This document shows positions 8,408 to 17,330 of a DNA stretch of 64,000 nucleotides, piece after piece (the first letter of the stretch is position 1; each line of letters opens with the position of its first letter). The stretch covers positions 62,001 to 126,000 of the forward strand of contig LVAJ01000034.1 of the NCBI GenBank assembly GCA_001603005.1. Reading direction: 5' to 3'. Made by a program: the position numbers and the translations under genes. Under the pieces are notes generated by a model, which saw only the letters and a list, made by a program, of their open reading frames with translations, did no database searches and had not been told where the DNA came from. This stretch comes from Clostridiales bacterium Firm_04. GTDB taxonomy: Bacteria; Bacillota; Clostridia; Oscillospirales; Ruminococcaceae.

Positions 8408-8446
8408 CCATCCGACATATTGCTTATTTTTCAGGAGGAAATCAGA

Positions 8447-11400
8447 ATGAAAAAGTTGATATCTGCACTGTTATCATTGGGCTGCCTGCTTGCATGCGCA
8501 GCAGCAATTATGCCGGCACAAAACGCTTCCGTGACAAACGGAAACAGCATCGTTCTCTCCGCTTATGCGGCTGAGGAGGCTGCTGACGACGACATCAATA
8601 CCAGTCCCGGCATCAACGCCGCAAGCTATCGCTATCAGTTTGCGGACGCATCGTACTACACCACCACCATCGCTCCCGTTTCGATCAAGGAAAAGGTCAG
8701 TGACAAGCTCACGATCGACTATACGCAGTGGCCGCTCGACGAATCGAACAAGGTCAAGACCGATGTTCCGGTTTACAGCTACTACAAGATCACTGTCACC
8801 CACAAGGAAGGCAAAAAGACCGTGACAGACCTCACCGAGTACCGTGTCGGTCTCGCAAAGGGCGTCAACACGGAGCTGGATGCTGCACCGTCCCAGACCG
8901 TTGAAGTGCCGGAATATGTAAAGAACTACATGAGCTCCAAGTTCGCGGATCAGACCGTGGATGCAGGCAAGGTGACCGTCATCGGCGCCGGTGCATACAA
9001 GGGCTCTTACCTCAAGACCATTGACCTGACCGGCATCTCCGTGATCGGCAAGGGCGCTTTTGAAAGCTGCAGCTACATCACAGAGATCACACTGCCGCAG
9101 ACTGTGAACTATATCGGAGACAGCGCATTCGCATCCAGCGGTCTGAAAACCCTGACCGTCAACTGCGATATGCCGATGATCCCGAACTCCTTCTGCGAAA
9201 GCACGAAGCTCACGAAGATCACCTTCGCACATCCGGAATATATCCGTCAGATCGGCAAGGCTGCATTCAAGAACACCCCTGTCACCGCAACGATCTTTGA
9301 GGAATGGGCCGGCAAGGACGTTTCCGGCTATGAGGAACTGCATGTGCTCGACAGCGCCTACGAAGGCTGCACGTCGATCAAGTCCGTCAAGATGCCTGAT
9401 AACCTGACCTTCCTCGAAAAGAGCGTCTTCAAGGGCTGCACGAGCCTCAGCCAGCTGGTCATCGGCAAGAATACCCTCTCCCTCGACGCAGAATGCTGCG
9501 CGGACTGCACCGCACTGGATACGATCGTATTCAATGACAAGCTGTTCTCGCTCGGCGGCGGCGTGTTCTCCGGCTGTACCTCGCTGAAAAAGGTCGAAAA
9601 TATGCCGAACACGATCAACGACTGGGTTGAAGTGACAAAGAACACCGGCTACGGCTTCGGCAACAACATGTTCGCAAACTGCACCTCTCTGATCTCCGTC
9701 AAGCTTCCGGACAGCATCACAAAGATTCCGGAAGGCGTGTTCAAGGGCTGCACCGCGCTGAACTATGTCTATAACTCTCAGAACATCACGAGCATCGGAC
9801 TCGAAGCATTCCAAGGCTGCACGCATCTGCTCGAAGCGACCTATCCGAAGGTCGAAGCAATTGAGAACAATGCGTTTGACGGCTGCTCCGATCTGAAAGC
9901 GATCAAATTTGAAAAGTGCTCCTCGATCGGCGATTATGCATTCCGCAACTGCAAGTCCGCAACGGCATTCGCAGTCGCAGATTGCTCCACAGTCGGAAAG
10001 AATGCGCTGGAAGGCTGCATCGGTCTCAAGAGCATCAAGCTGCTCTCCGAAAAATACGGCGAATATGTGTTCAAGAACTGCTCCAACGCACAGACGATCG
10101 AGATCAAGTGCGACAACATGGCACAGACACCGAAGGGCATGTGCTCCGGCTGCGCAGCACTGACCACCCTGAACGGCGACCTCTCCAAGGTGCCGATCAT
10201 CTCTGCATATTCCTTCGAGAACTGCACATCGCTGAAAGATGTGAACTTCTCGTCTGTCCGCATCATTGAGGAAAGCGCATTCGTAAACTGCTCCTCGCTC
10301 AAGAGCATCTGCAAGGGCGCGATCACCGCAGAAGACTACGGCGCAATGTGCTTCCAGAACTGCACCGCCCTGACCGCAGAAGTCAGCGGCAACATCTCCA
10401 CGATCGGTGCGAGCGCATTCCAGAACAGCGCGATCACAAAGGTCAATGTCAACGGCATGGTCGGCGGTACGGTCGTCATCGGCAAATCTGCATTCGCAGA
10501 CTGCCCGAATCTGACCGCTGCTTCTATCCTCTCGCCGCAGGGCGCGGTGTTCTCCGTCGGAGATGCAGTCTTCTCCAACTGCCCGAAGCTCGCTTCCGCA
10601 GATTATGCAGGCCCGGTCGTCACGGCAAGCATGTTCAAGGACTGCACCGACCTGAAGGATGTGTGGATCTCCTCGACGACGATCAGTGCGAATGCATTTG
10701 AGAACTGCACCAGCCTGCCGAAGGTCATGAGCAAGGCAGATCCTTCCAAGAGCATCATTGCAAAGGAAGTGGGCGATGCCGCATTCAAGAACTGCGCAGC
10801 ACTCGCGATCGCTCCCGCTGACAAGAATACGACCTATACCGGTTCGCAGCAGTATTACGGCACGGCGATCACCAAGGCGGATGCCAATATGCTGACTGCC
10901 GGCATGTTCGGCAACTGCAAGAAGCTCGCTTCCGTCACACTCGCAAGCGACATCAAGTCGATTCCGGCAGGCACATTCCAGAACTGCGAAGCCCTGACCG
11001 CACTGAACCTCAACGATATGCTGAGCATCGGCAACAATGCATTTGCAGGCGCCGGACTCAAGGAAGTCAAGATCGAGAATGCACAGACCGTCGGAACCGG
11101 CGCATTCCTCGGCTGCGGCAATCTCGCCAAGGTCGATGTTTCCGCAGAATCCATCGGCAAGCAGGCATTCGCGAACAACACGCATCTGACAGAGGCAGCC
11201 GTCTGCACCAAGACGCTCGGCGATCAGGCATTCTACGGCGATACCGCTCTGACAAAGGTCAATCTCCAGAACTCTGATTCCCGCGTGCTGAACAGCATCG
11301 GCGCCGGCGCATTCAACAACTGCAACGCCCTGACAGATCTGGTCGTTCCGGGCTCGCCCGCAAAGATCGGTTCGCAGGCATTCGGTTTCCTCGGCGGCAA

Positions 11401-11707
11401 GGTCAATCCGGACTTCCTCGCAGTCGGTGACAGCGGATCTTCCGTGCAGACCTATGCGAACAAGAACAAGATCGCGTTCTGCGATACCAAGGAATACGAT
11501 CCGGCAGAGCGCGCAAAGCGCAACACGCCCGGCGACGTGGACGGCAACGGTCTTGTTTCGGTCGCGGACGCAGTCAAGCTGCAGAAGTATCTGCTCGGCG
11601 CAGAGCCGAATCCGGATTCTGTCCGCGCAAACAATGCGGATCTCAACAAGGATCAGAAGCTCAATGCAGTTGACCTGACGCTCCTGAAAATGAAGCTCCT
11701 CAAGTAA
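8447..11707 (+). CDS. Secreted LRR_5 (BspA-like) protein with C-terminal dockerin
   Basis: The 1086-residue protein starts at ATG 8447 after AGGAGG. The longer upstream frame lacks a signal peptide start. Residues 1 to about 35 are a signal peptide (MKKLISALLSLGCLLACAAAI). From about residue 150 to 1010 runs a long array of LRR_5 repeats of about 22-25 residues (pattern IGxxAFxxCxxLTxVxLPxxV). The end is a type I dockerin with two calcium-binding segments (DVDGNGLVSVADAVKLQKYLL and DLNKDQKLNAVDLTLLKMKLL). Dockerins attach secreted proteins to cohesins on scaffoldins. The LRR part is usually adhesive, so the protein is probably a non-catalytic cellulosome-linked adhesin. It is transcribed alone. 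Confidence 0.93.
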   Translation: MKKLISALLSLGCLLACAAAIMPAQNASVTNGNSIVLSAYAAEEAADDDINTSPGINAASYRYQFADASYYTTTIAPVSIKEKVSDKLTIDYTQWPLDESNKVKTDVPVYSYYKITVTHKEGKKTVTDLTEYRVGLAKGVNTELDAAPSQTVEVPEYVKNYMSSKFADQTVDAGKVTVIGAGAYKGSYLKTIDLTGISVIGKGAFESCSYITEITLPQTVNYIGDSAFASSGLKTLTVNCDMPMIPNSFCESTKLTKITFAHPEYIRQIGKAAFKNTPVTATIFEEWAGKDVSGYEELHVLDSAYEGCTSIKSVKMPDNLTFLEKSVFKGCTSLSQLVIGKNTLSLDAECCADCTALDTIVFNDKLFSLGGGVFSGCTSLKKVENMPNTINDWVEVTKNTGYGFGNNMFANCTSLISVKLPDSITKIPEGVFKGCTALNYVYNSQNITSIGLEAFQGCTHLLEATYPKVEAIENNAFDGCSDLKAIKFEKCSSIGDYAFRNCKSATAFAVADCSTVGKNALEGCIGLKSIKLLSEKYGEYVFKNCSNAQTIEIKCDNMAQTPKGMCSGCAALTTLNGDLSKVPIISAYSFENCTSLKDVNFSSVRIIEESAFVNCSSLKSICKGAITAEDYGAMCFQNCTALTAEVSGNISTIGASAFQNSAITKVNVNGMVGGTVVIGKSAFADCPNLTAASILSPQGAVFSVGDAVFSNCPKLASADYAGPVVTASMFKDCTDLKDVWISSTTISANAFENCTSLPKVMSKADPSKSIIAKEVGDAAFKNCAALAIAPADKNTTYTGSQQYYGTAITKADANMLTAGMFGNCKKLASVTLASDIKSIPAGTFQNCEALTALNLNDMLSIGNNAFAGAGLKEVKIENAQTVGTGAFLGCGNLAKVDVSAESIGKQAFANNTHLTEAAVCTKTLGDQAFYGDTALTKVNLQNSDSRVLNSIGAGAFNNCNALTDLVVPGSPAKIGSQAFGFLGGKVNPDFLAVGDSGSSVQTYANKNKIAFCDTKEYDPAERAKRNTPGDVDGNGLVSVADAVKLQKYLLGAEPNPDSVRANNADLNKDQKLNAVDLTLLKMKLLK

Positions 11708-11733
11708 TTGCGGCTTCTGAAATTGCAAAAATA

Positions 11734-11781
11734 CAACAAGGCTGCGCGGCATCTTGGCTGCGCAGCCTTTCGCTTGTTGAT
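11734..11781. terminator. Bidirectional hairpin terminator
   Basis: The long inverted repeat has AAGGCTGCGC (11738-11747) opposite GCGCAGCCTT, and outer CAACAA/TTGTTG pairs. It lies after the LRR-dockerin gene and downstream of the small minus-strand ORF. Confidence 0.65.
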
Positions 11782-11797
11782 AAGGGTATCGGTTCGC

Positions 11798-11880
11798 TAT
11801 GAGCTTGCGGACAAACTCATCAAACCCGCCCAAAAAGGATCCTTTTGGAAGCCCATTTTAATCCGCCGGAGACACTTTAT
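11798..11880. repeat. Partial copy of the dispersed hairpin repeats
   Basis: GCTATGAGCTTGC, a short gap and CAAACTC match the GAGTTTGC/GCAAACTC hairpin at 53535-53552. The near-perfect palindrome of CCAAAAAGGATCC with TTTTGG follows, then CCCATTTTAATCCGCCGGAG and ACACTTT, which recurs at 56411-56437. This is therefore a shortened member of the family described at 26.0, 53.2 and 56.2 kb. Confidence 0.6.
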
Positions 11881-11979
11881 TCACCGTTCGCCTTTGCTGC
11901 GGCAGAGTCCCCAAAGGCAAAGCTTTGCTGTGCCGATGCAGACAAAAAAGATCCCCAGAAACCGCAATGCATCCTTCAT
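11881..11979 (-). CDS. Probable 32-residue membrane peptide
   Basis: The ORF reads MKDALRFLGIFFVCIGTAKL followed by CLWGLCRSKGER. A hydrophobic stretch at residues 7-25 is followed by a basic tail, the layout of a single-pass small membrane protein. It has the full set of expression signals: a promoter at 12014-12042 with a 17-bp spacer, an AAAGGGGGA ribosome binding site, ATG, and a hairpin downstream. It is shorter than usual annotation limits. No homologue is recognised. It could be a small regulatory or toxin-like peptide, but nothing in the sequence proves that. Confidence 0.55.
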   Translation of the reverse strand: MKDALRFLGIFFVCIGTAKLCLWGLCRSKGER

Positions 11980-12013
11980 GCCGAATCCCCCTTTCGTTCC
12001 GTGCTCTGATTCC

Positions 12014-12042
12014 ATTGTACTGCATTGCCGCGCGCCTGTCAA
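12014..12042 (-). promoter_or_regulatory. Promoter of the 32-residue ORF
   Basis: On the minus strand TTGACA (12037-12042), a 17-bp spacer and TACAAT (12014-12019). Confidence 0.75.
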
Positions 12043-12086
12043 GTGCCGGAAAACGCGCGGTCACATTTTGTTACCCGCTTGACAGC

Positions 12087-12136
12087 AACAGCCGCAGGAT
12101 CCTGACGCGCATCAGGGATCCTGCGGCTGTTTTTCT
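12087..12136. terminator. Strong hairpin terminator after the transglutaminase operon
   Basis: The arms AACAGCCGCAGGATCC and GGATCCTGCGGCTGTT are followed by TTTTT on the plus strand. It directly follows the minus-strand operon and could act on both strands. Confidence 0.7.
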
Positions 12137-12137
12137 G

Positions 12138-14702
12138 TTATTTGACAAGATGTCTGATCCAGCGCATCCAGAGCTTCTGCAGGAAGCCGGACTGCTGATA
12201 TGCATTCTTCGCGAGTTTTTCCGCTGTTACAGCGATCTTTGCAGCATCCTCTGCGAGAATCCCGCTCCGGCTGAATACCGCCGCCTGCTGCAGCGTAATT
12301 GCCTGCGTGATCTCGCCCTTCGGCAGCAGCTTGCATTTTTCGTCCGCATAGGCTGCGAACGTGTCATGCGACATGCGCCGCTGCTCGATCCCTGTCATGC
12401 GCAGAAGCGTCATCAGGAATGTATAGGAAGCATGCGCCGCCTCGGTCGGGTTCTCACTGTGCATCGCGCTGTGTCTGCGCTGCACGAGCATGCAGTGCAG
12501 CCGGTAGTAACCGTAGAGCACCGCCGCGATCAGCAGCAGGATCAGCAGGATCTTTCCGAGCACGAGCAAAATCTGCTTCAGAACGGTGAAGCCCCTGCTT
12601 TCCGGCTCCGGTTTCGTATCAGGAGTCGATTCGGCTGTATGAACGGTAGATGTCGTCTTGGCAGAGGAAACAGTTGTCGTGGTCAGTACGGTTGTCGTAT
12701 CGGTCAGTTCCGCAGTCGTTTCCGCCGGTGTCGGTGCAGCCGTTTCGGTCACGATCGTTTCCGAGGCTCTGTGCCATGTTTCGAGCACGGTCTCCGTGAA
12801 CTCATACGGGATCCAGCCAAAGCCCTTGATATAGATCTCCGCCCATGCATGCGCCTGATGATCCGGAATGTCGATCTCATATGTTTCCGGCTGACGGTTG
12901 CTGTCATTGAATCCGTTCGACGTGAGCACATAGCCCTGCGCATAGCGCGCCGGAATGCCGCACATCCGGCAGAGCACCACGGCAGAGGACGCATAATGCG
13001 CACAGTAGCCCTTGTGGCTCTGCGTCAGGAAATATTCGATATAGTCCGCATCCTGCGGCTGATCGCCGGGCTGCTGCGTATATTCCGCGCGTTCCCAGAT
13101 GAAATCGCGGATCGCTTCCAGACGCTCCGGCAGCGGCAGCGAAGCATCCGGCATATTCGCCTGAAATGCATCATAGATTCTATGGATCGCGGGCGAATCC
13201 GGCAGCGATGTGTAGGTCTCATCGACAAACGACTCATACTCCGAGATCAGCGGATCGGACGAAGGCGACGAGCGCTCCGCCGCATCCGCAATATTCATCG
13301 GACAGTTCGTCAGCAGCCAGAACTCATAATCCTGATAGCTGCCGAGCTGCGTTTCGATATCGTAGCGGTACCGCGTGCCCTTTTTGAACAATGCCTGATA
13401 GGGCAGATAGTTGACAGATTCCTCATTCAGCGCCTTCATCGAGAAATTCGCGATCGGGAATTTGCCGTCCGAACGGCGCAGCTCATCGGCATGGTCGGAA
13501 TGCGTCCATGTCTGCGGCATGCGGTTCGCATCGGTCAGCCGGCGGAACAGCTTCTGATTCCGGCGGTAGATGCCGTTCGGGATCGCCCAGCCGCGTCCGG
13601 TATATTCCGAGCGCACCAGTCCGCGCAAATAATAATCATCCTTCGGCGCCGAGATATCCACCGACGCATGCAGCACGGTTTTGCCGTCAAAATGGAGATC
13701 GCTGTCCCGCAGCAGATCCACCTCATCGCTGACGACATTCAGTCCCATTGTGGTCGGAATGCGCTGCAGCAGACCGGTCACATCGCGGATGCTGAAATTG
13801 CGGTAGGCTTCGCGCATTTCCTGACGGGTTTCCAGACGCTCTTTTGTTTTCTCGCTGTCCGGATCATAATGCGAACCGGAAAGCATCGCGCCGAATGCCA
13901 GCACCGCACAAGCGGAGAGCAGCAGTGCCGCACCGGTCTCATGCGTTGTGAAGCGGTGCTCTGTCTCATTGAGAAACGCCTGCTGCAGCGGCGCGGAAGT
14001 CCCCTGTGCCGAAAAGAACCGGTAGCTCGGTTTCCGGCGGGATACGGCAAGCGTACCGATCCAGAACAGCACCAGCAGAAAGACCGACAGCATGCTGGTA
14101 TGGATGCCGAAATAGAGTCCGCATTCCAGAAACGGGAATGTCACGAGGAAGCGGATCCAGAAGCCGCTCCTGCTGGACTGCGTATGCGTCATCAGCACGT
14201 CGGAATATTCCAGCAGTGCGACCAGCGCCATTGCGATCAGGATAAAGACAAACTGCGTACAATCCTGCTGTGTCCAGCCGCCCGCCGCATATTCCTGTGT
14301 CGTCGGGAAGACCGCTTTCCAGAGGATATGCCTGCGCATCGTGTGATAAACGGAACCGGCACCGGCGACCGCCTGCTCACGGTATTTCAGCAGCAGCACC
14401 GGAATCGCCGCAAACGCCGTCAGAATGAACCCGAAGCCGATCTTCGGGGACAGCATCCGGATGCCGCGCATCACAAGCGTCAGCACCACAATGAACAGCA
14501 GCAGTTGATTCAGATAGATCGGGAACTGGAAAAATCCCTGCAAACAGGTGACCGTACCGATGCTGCCGCAAAGCGTGATCAGCAGCCGCACCAGCCGTTC
14601 GGGGAAATGCTGCCGCCGCCGGACGGACATCGTGATGCCGTCATGGAGAAGCAGCTGATCCTTCGGGTGAATGCCCTCGAAGCGGGAATTGGCACGCTTC
14701 AT
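12138..14702 (-). CDS. Membrane transglutaminase-like protein (TgpA type)
   Basis: The 854-residue protein has an N-terminal multi-pass membrane region (about residues 25-290, seven or so hydrophobic segments). A large extracellular part follows, with a transglutaminase/protease-like core holding the Cys of KGYCAHYASSAVVLCRMCGIPARYAQGY (near residue 565) and the His and Asp-type segments of HAWAEIYIKGFGWIPYEFTE. After a Thr-rich linker comes another membrane segment (LLVLGKILLILLLIAAVLYGY) and a C-terminal DUF4129-like tail. It is the last gene of an operon with MoxR and DUF58 genes, the standard partners of this family. The group is thought to act on cell-surface proteins or peptides; the substrate is unknown. 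Confidence 0.9.
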   Translation of the reverse strand: MKRANSRFEGIHPKDQLLLHDGITMSVRRRQHFPERLVRLLITLCGSIGTVTCLQGFFQFPIYLNQLLLFIVVLTLVMRGIRMLSPKIGFGFILTAFAAIPVLLLKYREQAVAGAGSVYHTMRRHILWKAVFPTTQEYAAGGWTQQDCTQFVFILIAMALVALLEYSDVLMTHTQSSRSGFWIRFLVTFPFLECGLYFGIHTSMLSVFLLVLFWIGTLAVSRRKPSYRFFSAQGTSAPLQQAFLNETEHRFTTHETGAALLLSACAVLAFGAMLSGSHYDPDSEKTKERLETRQEMREAYRNFSIRDVTGLLQRIPTTMGLNVVSDEVDLLRDSDLHFDGKTVLHASVDISAPKDDYYLRGLVRSEYTGRGWAIPNGIYRRNQKLFRRLTDANRMPQTWTHSDHADELRRSDGKFPIANFSMKALNEESVNYLPYQALFKKGTRYRYDIETQLGSYQDYEFWLLTNCPMNIADAAERSSPSSDPLISEYESFVDETYTSLPDSPAIHRIYDAFQANMPDASLPLPERLEAIRDFIWERAEYTQQPGDQPQDADYIEYFLTQSHKGYCAHYASSAVVLCRMCGIPARYAQGYVLTSNGFNDSNRQPETYEIDIPDHQAHAWAEIYIKGFGWIPYEFTETVLETWHRASETIVTETAAPTPAETTAELTDTTTVLTTTTVSSAKTTSTVHTAESTPDTKPEPESRGFTVLKQILLVLGKILLILLLIAAVLYGYYRLHCMLVQRRHSAMHSENPTEAAHASYTFLMTLLRMTGIEQRRMSHDTFAAYADEKCKLLPKGEITQAITLQQAAVFSRSGILAEDAAKIAVTAEKLAKNAYQQSGFLQKLWMRWIRHLVK

Positions 14703-15967
14703 GAAGCAGCACCCCCTTCCACGAGCACCTCGGTATCAAAATCCGGTTCATCCTCTGCGCGCAGCGGGATCATTGCCGGATGCACCGGCTCCTGCTGTGC
14801 CACGAAAATGCACCGGAACGGCAAGCTGTTTTCCTCGTCATCGGTTTCCGAATCGGCGACGGCGAACACCGTCAGGCGCTCCGGACGCGGGATCGACGCG
14901 AGCAGCTCGGTCAGCGCGGTATCGAGACAGGGCGTAAACACAAGAATGCGTTCAAACTGCTGTGCCTGCGGCAGCTCTGTTTCGAGTGCCGTGAGCAGCG
15001 CGCTGCGTTCGGTTTCCGGGATCGGCGGCAATGCGATCATATGCCGCAGCCACGGCGCCGCTTCGGGCAGTGTCTCGTACAGATCCGAGATCAGCACGCC
15101 GTCCTGCTGCTGCCAGCTTGCCAGCGCAAAGGACATATCCTGCTCTGTCAGCTGTGTGATCACGGAAAACAGCGCGGAATACGCCGTATCGAGCCGCAGT
15201 GCCGCTTCGGGCATCCCGCCGCTGATGACAGGATCCGTCACAAGCAGGCAGCCCGCGGAAAGCGGCAGACTGAACTCCTTGACCATGAGCTGATCGAGCT
15301 TCGAGCTCAGCTTCCAGTGAATGCGGGCAATGGAATCGCCTTCGCGGTAGGTATGCAGATCAAAGATCTCCGAGGGATCGTCGCCCGCCTTGACCTTGGA
15401 AAATTCAGAGGTATCTGCTTCCGGCTGCGGAACCGGCGGCCATTCTTCCGGCACCGGGATCGTCTGCGCCGGCATGATCAGCACCTGATCTTCCGTATCC
15501 AGCCGGATGCGCTGCCGGAAGATCCGCAGCGGATCATACAGATCCAGATAATGCACATGCATCTCCATGACGCCGCATGTGACCGTATGAAACGACAGCC
15601 GCACGCGCTGACTGTTGCGCGCCAGCACCGGAACCGCGAGTATCAGCGGCTCGGTCTCACCGGTCAGGCTGTTGGAATATTCCAGCGAAACACGCGCTTC
15701 CGCGCAGGAAAAAATGCTCTTGTTTGTGATTTGCAGCACCCACTGATAGATCTGCCCCTTGAGGATCGGTTCCTTGCTGTGACAGAGCCGTACCTTGACG
15801 GCGTGCTTGAGCCGCAGCAATCCGGCAAACAGGATCACGGGCAGGATCGCCGCAAACACCAGCAGCGCAAGCGACAGGTCGCCGCGCTCCGGATCGCCGC
15901 GGTACAGATAGTAAAACAGGATCAGAACCGCCAGCAGCACTGCATATAACAGCTTGTTGCGGATCAT
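14699..15967 (-). CDS. DUF58 domain protein
   Basis: The 422-residue protein has two membrane segments at the start (LLYAVLLAVLILFYYLY and LALLVFAAILPVILFAGLL). The characteristic DUF58 segment, YREGDSIARIHWKLSSKLDQLMVKEF, lies near residues 205-230, and a vWA-like alpha/beta region follows. Its ends overlap both neighbours by 4 bp, so the three genes are translationally coupled. DUF58 proteins consistently accompany MoxR ATPases, which are thought to act on them as chaperone-like partners. Confidence 0.92.
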   Translation of the reverse strand: MIRNKLLYAVLLAVLILFYYLYRGDPERGDLSLALLVFAAILPVILFAGLLRLKHAVKVRLCHSKEPILKGQIYQWVLQITNKSIFSCAEARVSLEYSNSLTGETEPLILAVPVLARNSQRVRLSFHTVTCGVMEMHVHYLDLYDPLRIFRQRIRLDTEDQVLIMPAQTIPVPEEWPPVPQPEADTSEFSKVKAGDDPSEIFDLHTYREGDSIARIHWKLSSKLDQLMVKEFSLPLSAGCLLVTDPVISGGMPEAALRLDTAYSALFSVITQLTEQDMSFALASWQQQDGVLISDLYETLPEAAPWLRHMIALPPIPETERSALLTALETELPQAQQFERILVFTPCLDTALTELLASIPRPERLTVFAVADSETDDEENSLPFRCIFVAQQEPVHPAMIPLRAEDEPDFDTEVLVEGGAAS

Positions 15968-16941
15968 TCCGAATACCTTCTCAGCTTCGGCACCGGCACA
16001 TTTCCGAGGATATCCTCGATGAGCTGCTCCGCGGTGACATTTTCCGTTTTGGCGCGGGCGCTCAGCAGCATGCGGTGCGCAAATGTTTCGACCACGATCA
16101 CGCGGATATCATCCGGCGTAACGTAATCCCTGCCGCGCACCATTGCCGTTGCTCTTGCAGCGGCGCAGAGCGCGAGCGAACCGCGCGGGCTGACGCCGAG
16201 CTTGATCATCGGATGATTGCGCGTTGCAGCGGAGATCTCCGCGATGTAGCGCAAAATCGCCGTATCGACATAGACCTGTGCAGCGGTCTCCTGCAGCATT
16301 TGCAGTTCTCTGCGCGTGAGCACCGGCTCCAGACGGTCGAGCGGATTTTCCGCGCTGCGCGCCTGCATGATCTGGACTTCGCTTTCCAGATCCGGATAGC
16401 CCATGTGCAGCCGCAGCATAAAGCGGTCGAGCTGCGATTCCGGCAGCATCTGCGTACCGACAGAACCGGTCGGGTTCTGTGTCGCGAGCACGCAGTAGGG
16501 CTCCGGCAGCGTATAGGTCTTGCCGTCCACAGTCACGGCAGTTTCTTCCATGAGCTGCAGCAGCGCAGACTGCGTCTTCGGCGAGGTACGGTTGATCTCG
16601 TCGGCGAGCAGCAGGTTGCAGAATGCCGCACCCTTCTGAAACTCCATTGCGCCGGTCTCCTTCTGATAGACCGAGAAGCCGGTCACATCGCTCGGCAGCA
16701 CGTCCGGCGTGAACTGGATGCGGTGATAATCCAGATCCAGTGTTTTTGCAAAAGCGAGTGCCAGCGTTGTTTTTCCGACGCCGGGCATGTCCTCAAGCAG
16801 CACATGTCCCTTTGCCAGCATTGCAAGCAGCACCTTGAGAATGATCATGTCCTTGCCGACCACAACACTCTGCACGGCGTGCAGGATCTGCTGTGCATAG
16901 GCGGACGCTTCCTTCGCAGAAAAAACGGTTTGCTGTTCCAT
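15964..16941 (-). CDS. MoxR family AAA+ ATPase
   Basis: The 325-residue ATPase has Walker A (EDMPGVGKTTLAL, residues 50-62), the MoxR-specific Walker B and sensor region (LLLADEINRTSPKTQSALLQLMEE), and an arginine-finger segment (LATQNPTGSVGTQMLPESQLDRFMLR). MoxR ATPases remodel or activate partner proteins such as vWA/DUF58 proteins. It is the first gene of the operon with DUF58 and the transglutaminase-like protein. The promoter is at 17014-17042. Confidence 0.95.
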   Translation of the reverse strand: MEQQTVFSAKEASAYAQQILHAVQSVVVGKDMIILKVLLAMLAKGHVLLEDMPGVGKTTLALAFAKTLDLDYHRIQFTPDVLPSDVTGFSVYQKETGAMEFQKGAAFCNLLLADEINRTSPKTQSALLQLMEETAVTVDGKTYTLPEPYCVLATQNPTGSVGTQMLPESQLDRFMLRLHMGYPDLESEVQIMQARSAENPLDRLEPVLTRRELQMLQETAAQVYVDTAILRYIAEISAATRNHPMIKLGVSPRGSLALCAAARATAMVRGRDYVTPDDIRVIVVETFAHRMLLSARAKTENVTAEQLIEDILGNVPVPKLRRYSE

Positions 16942-17013
16942 ATTCTGATACTCCTCTTTCCGCCGGAGCCTGCATCGGGCAGTCCGGCATTTTCTGTTCG
17001 GGCACTGTGTTTC

Positions 17014-17042
17014 ATTATATCACATTTTACGATGATTTGCAA
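17014..17042 (-). promoter_or_regulatory. Promoter of the MoxR operon
   Basis: On the minus strand TTGCAA (17037-17042), a 17-bp spacer and TATAAT (17014-17019). Confidence 0.75.
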
Positions 17043-17220
17043 CCGTTTTCGCATGCCCTTCCGGCAGTTTTCGCAGCATTCCGGCAGCGATCCGCCGGAA
17101 TTATTTGCCCTGATAAAGCGCTAAAAGCACGATTTGCCTAAATTTTCGAGGTTCCGGACTGCTGTTTTTTAAGAGTGTATAAAGATTTGTGAAGACTTTA
17201 TGAAACCGACGGATTTTCTC

Positions 17221-17249
17221 TTTACAAGCGCGGAAAAACATGCTAAACT
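17221..17249 (+). promoter_or_regulatory. Promoter of the LTA-synthase-like gene
   Basis: TTTACA (17221-17226), a 17-bp spacer and TAAACT (17244-17249). Both boxes are imperfect. Confidence 0.5.
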
Positions 17250-17330
17250 GATGTACAGCGGCTCTGACCGCTTCATGATACATATTTTTAAAGATTATTA
17301 TAAAGAGTAAAGAACCGGAGTGCAACCACA

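Noticed and set aside
8336..8446. N-terminal extension of the LRR-dockerin protein
   Set aside because: The extension overlaps the promoter and palindrome and would hide the signal peptide. ATG 8447 has the AGGAGG site.
8474..11833. Open frame of 1119 codons antisense to the LRR-dockerin gene
   Set aside because: It has no ribosome binding site, is rich in Arg, Cys and Asp, and mirrors the repetitive high-GC LRR gene. It is a shadow frame.
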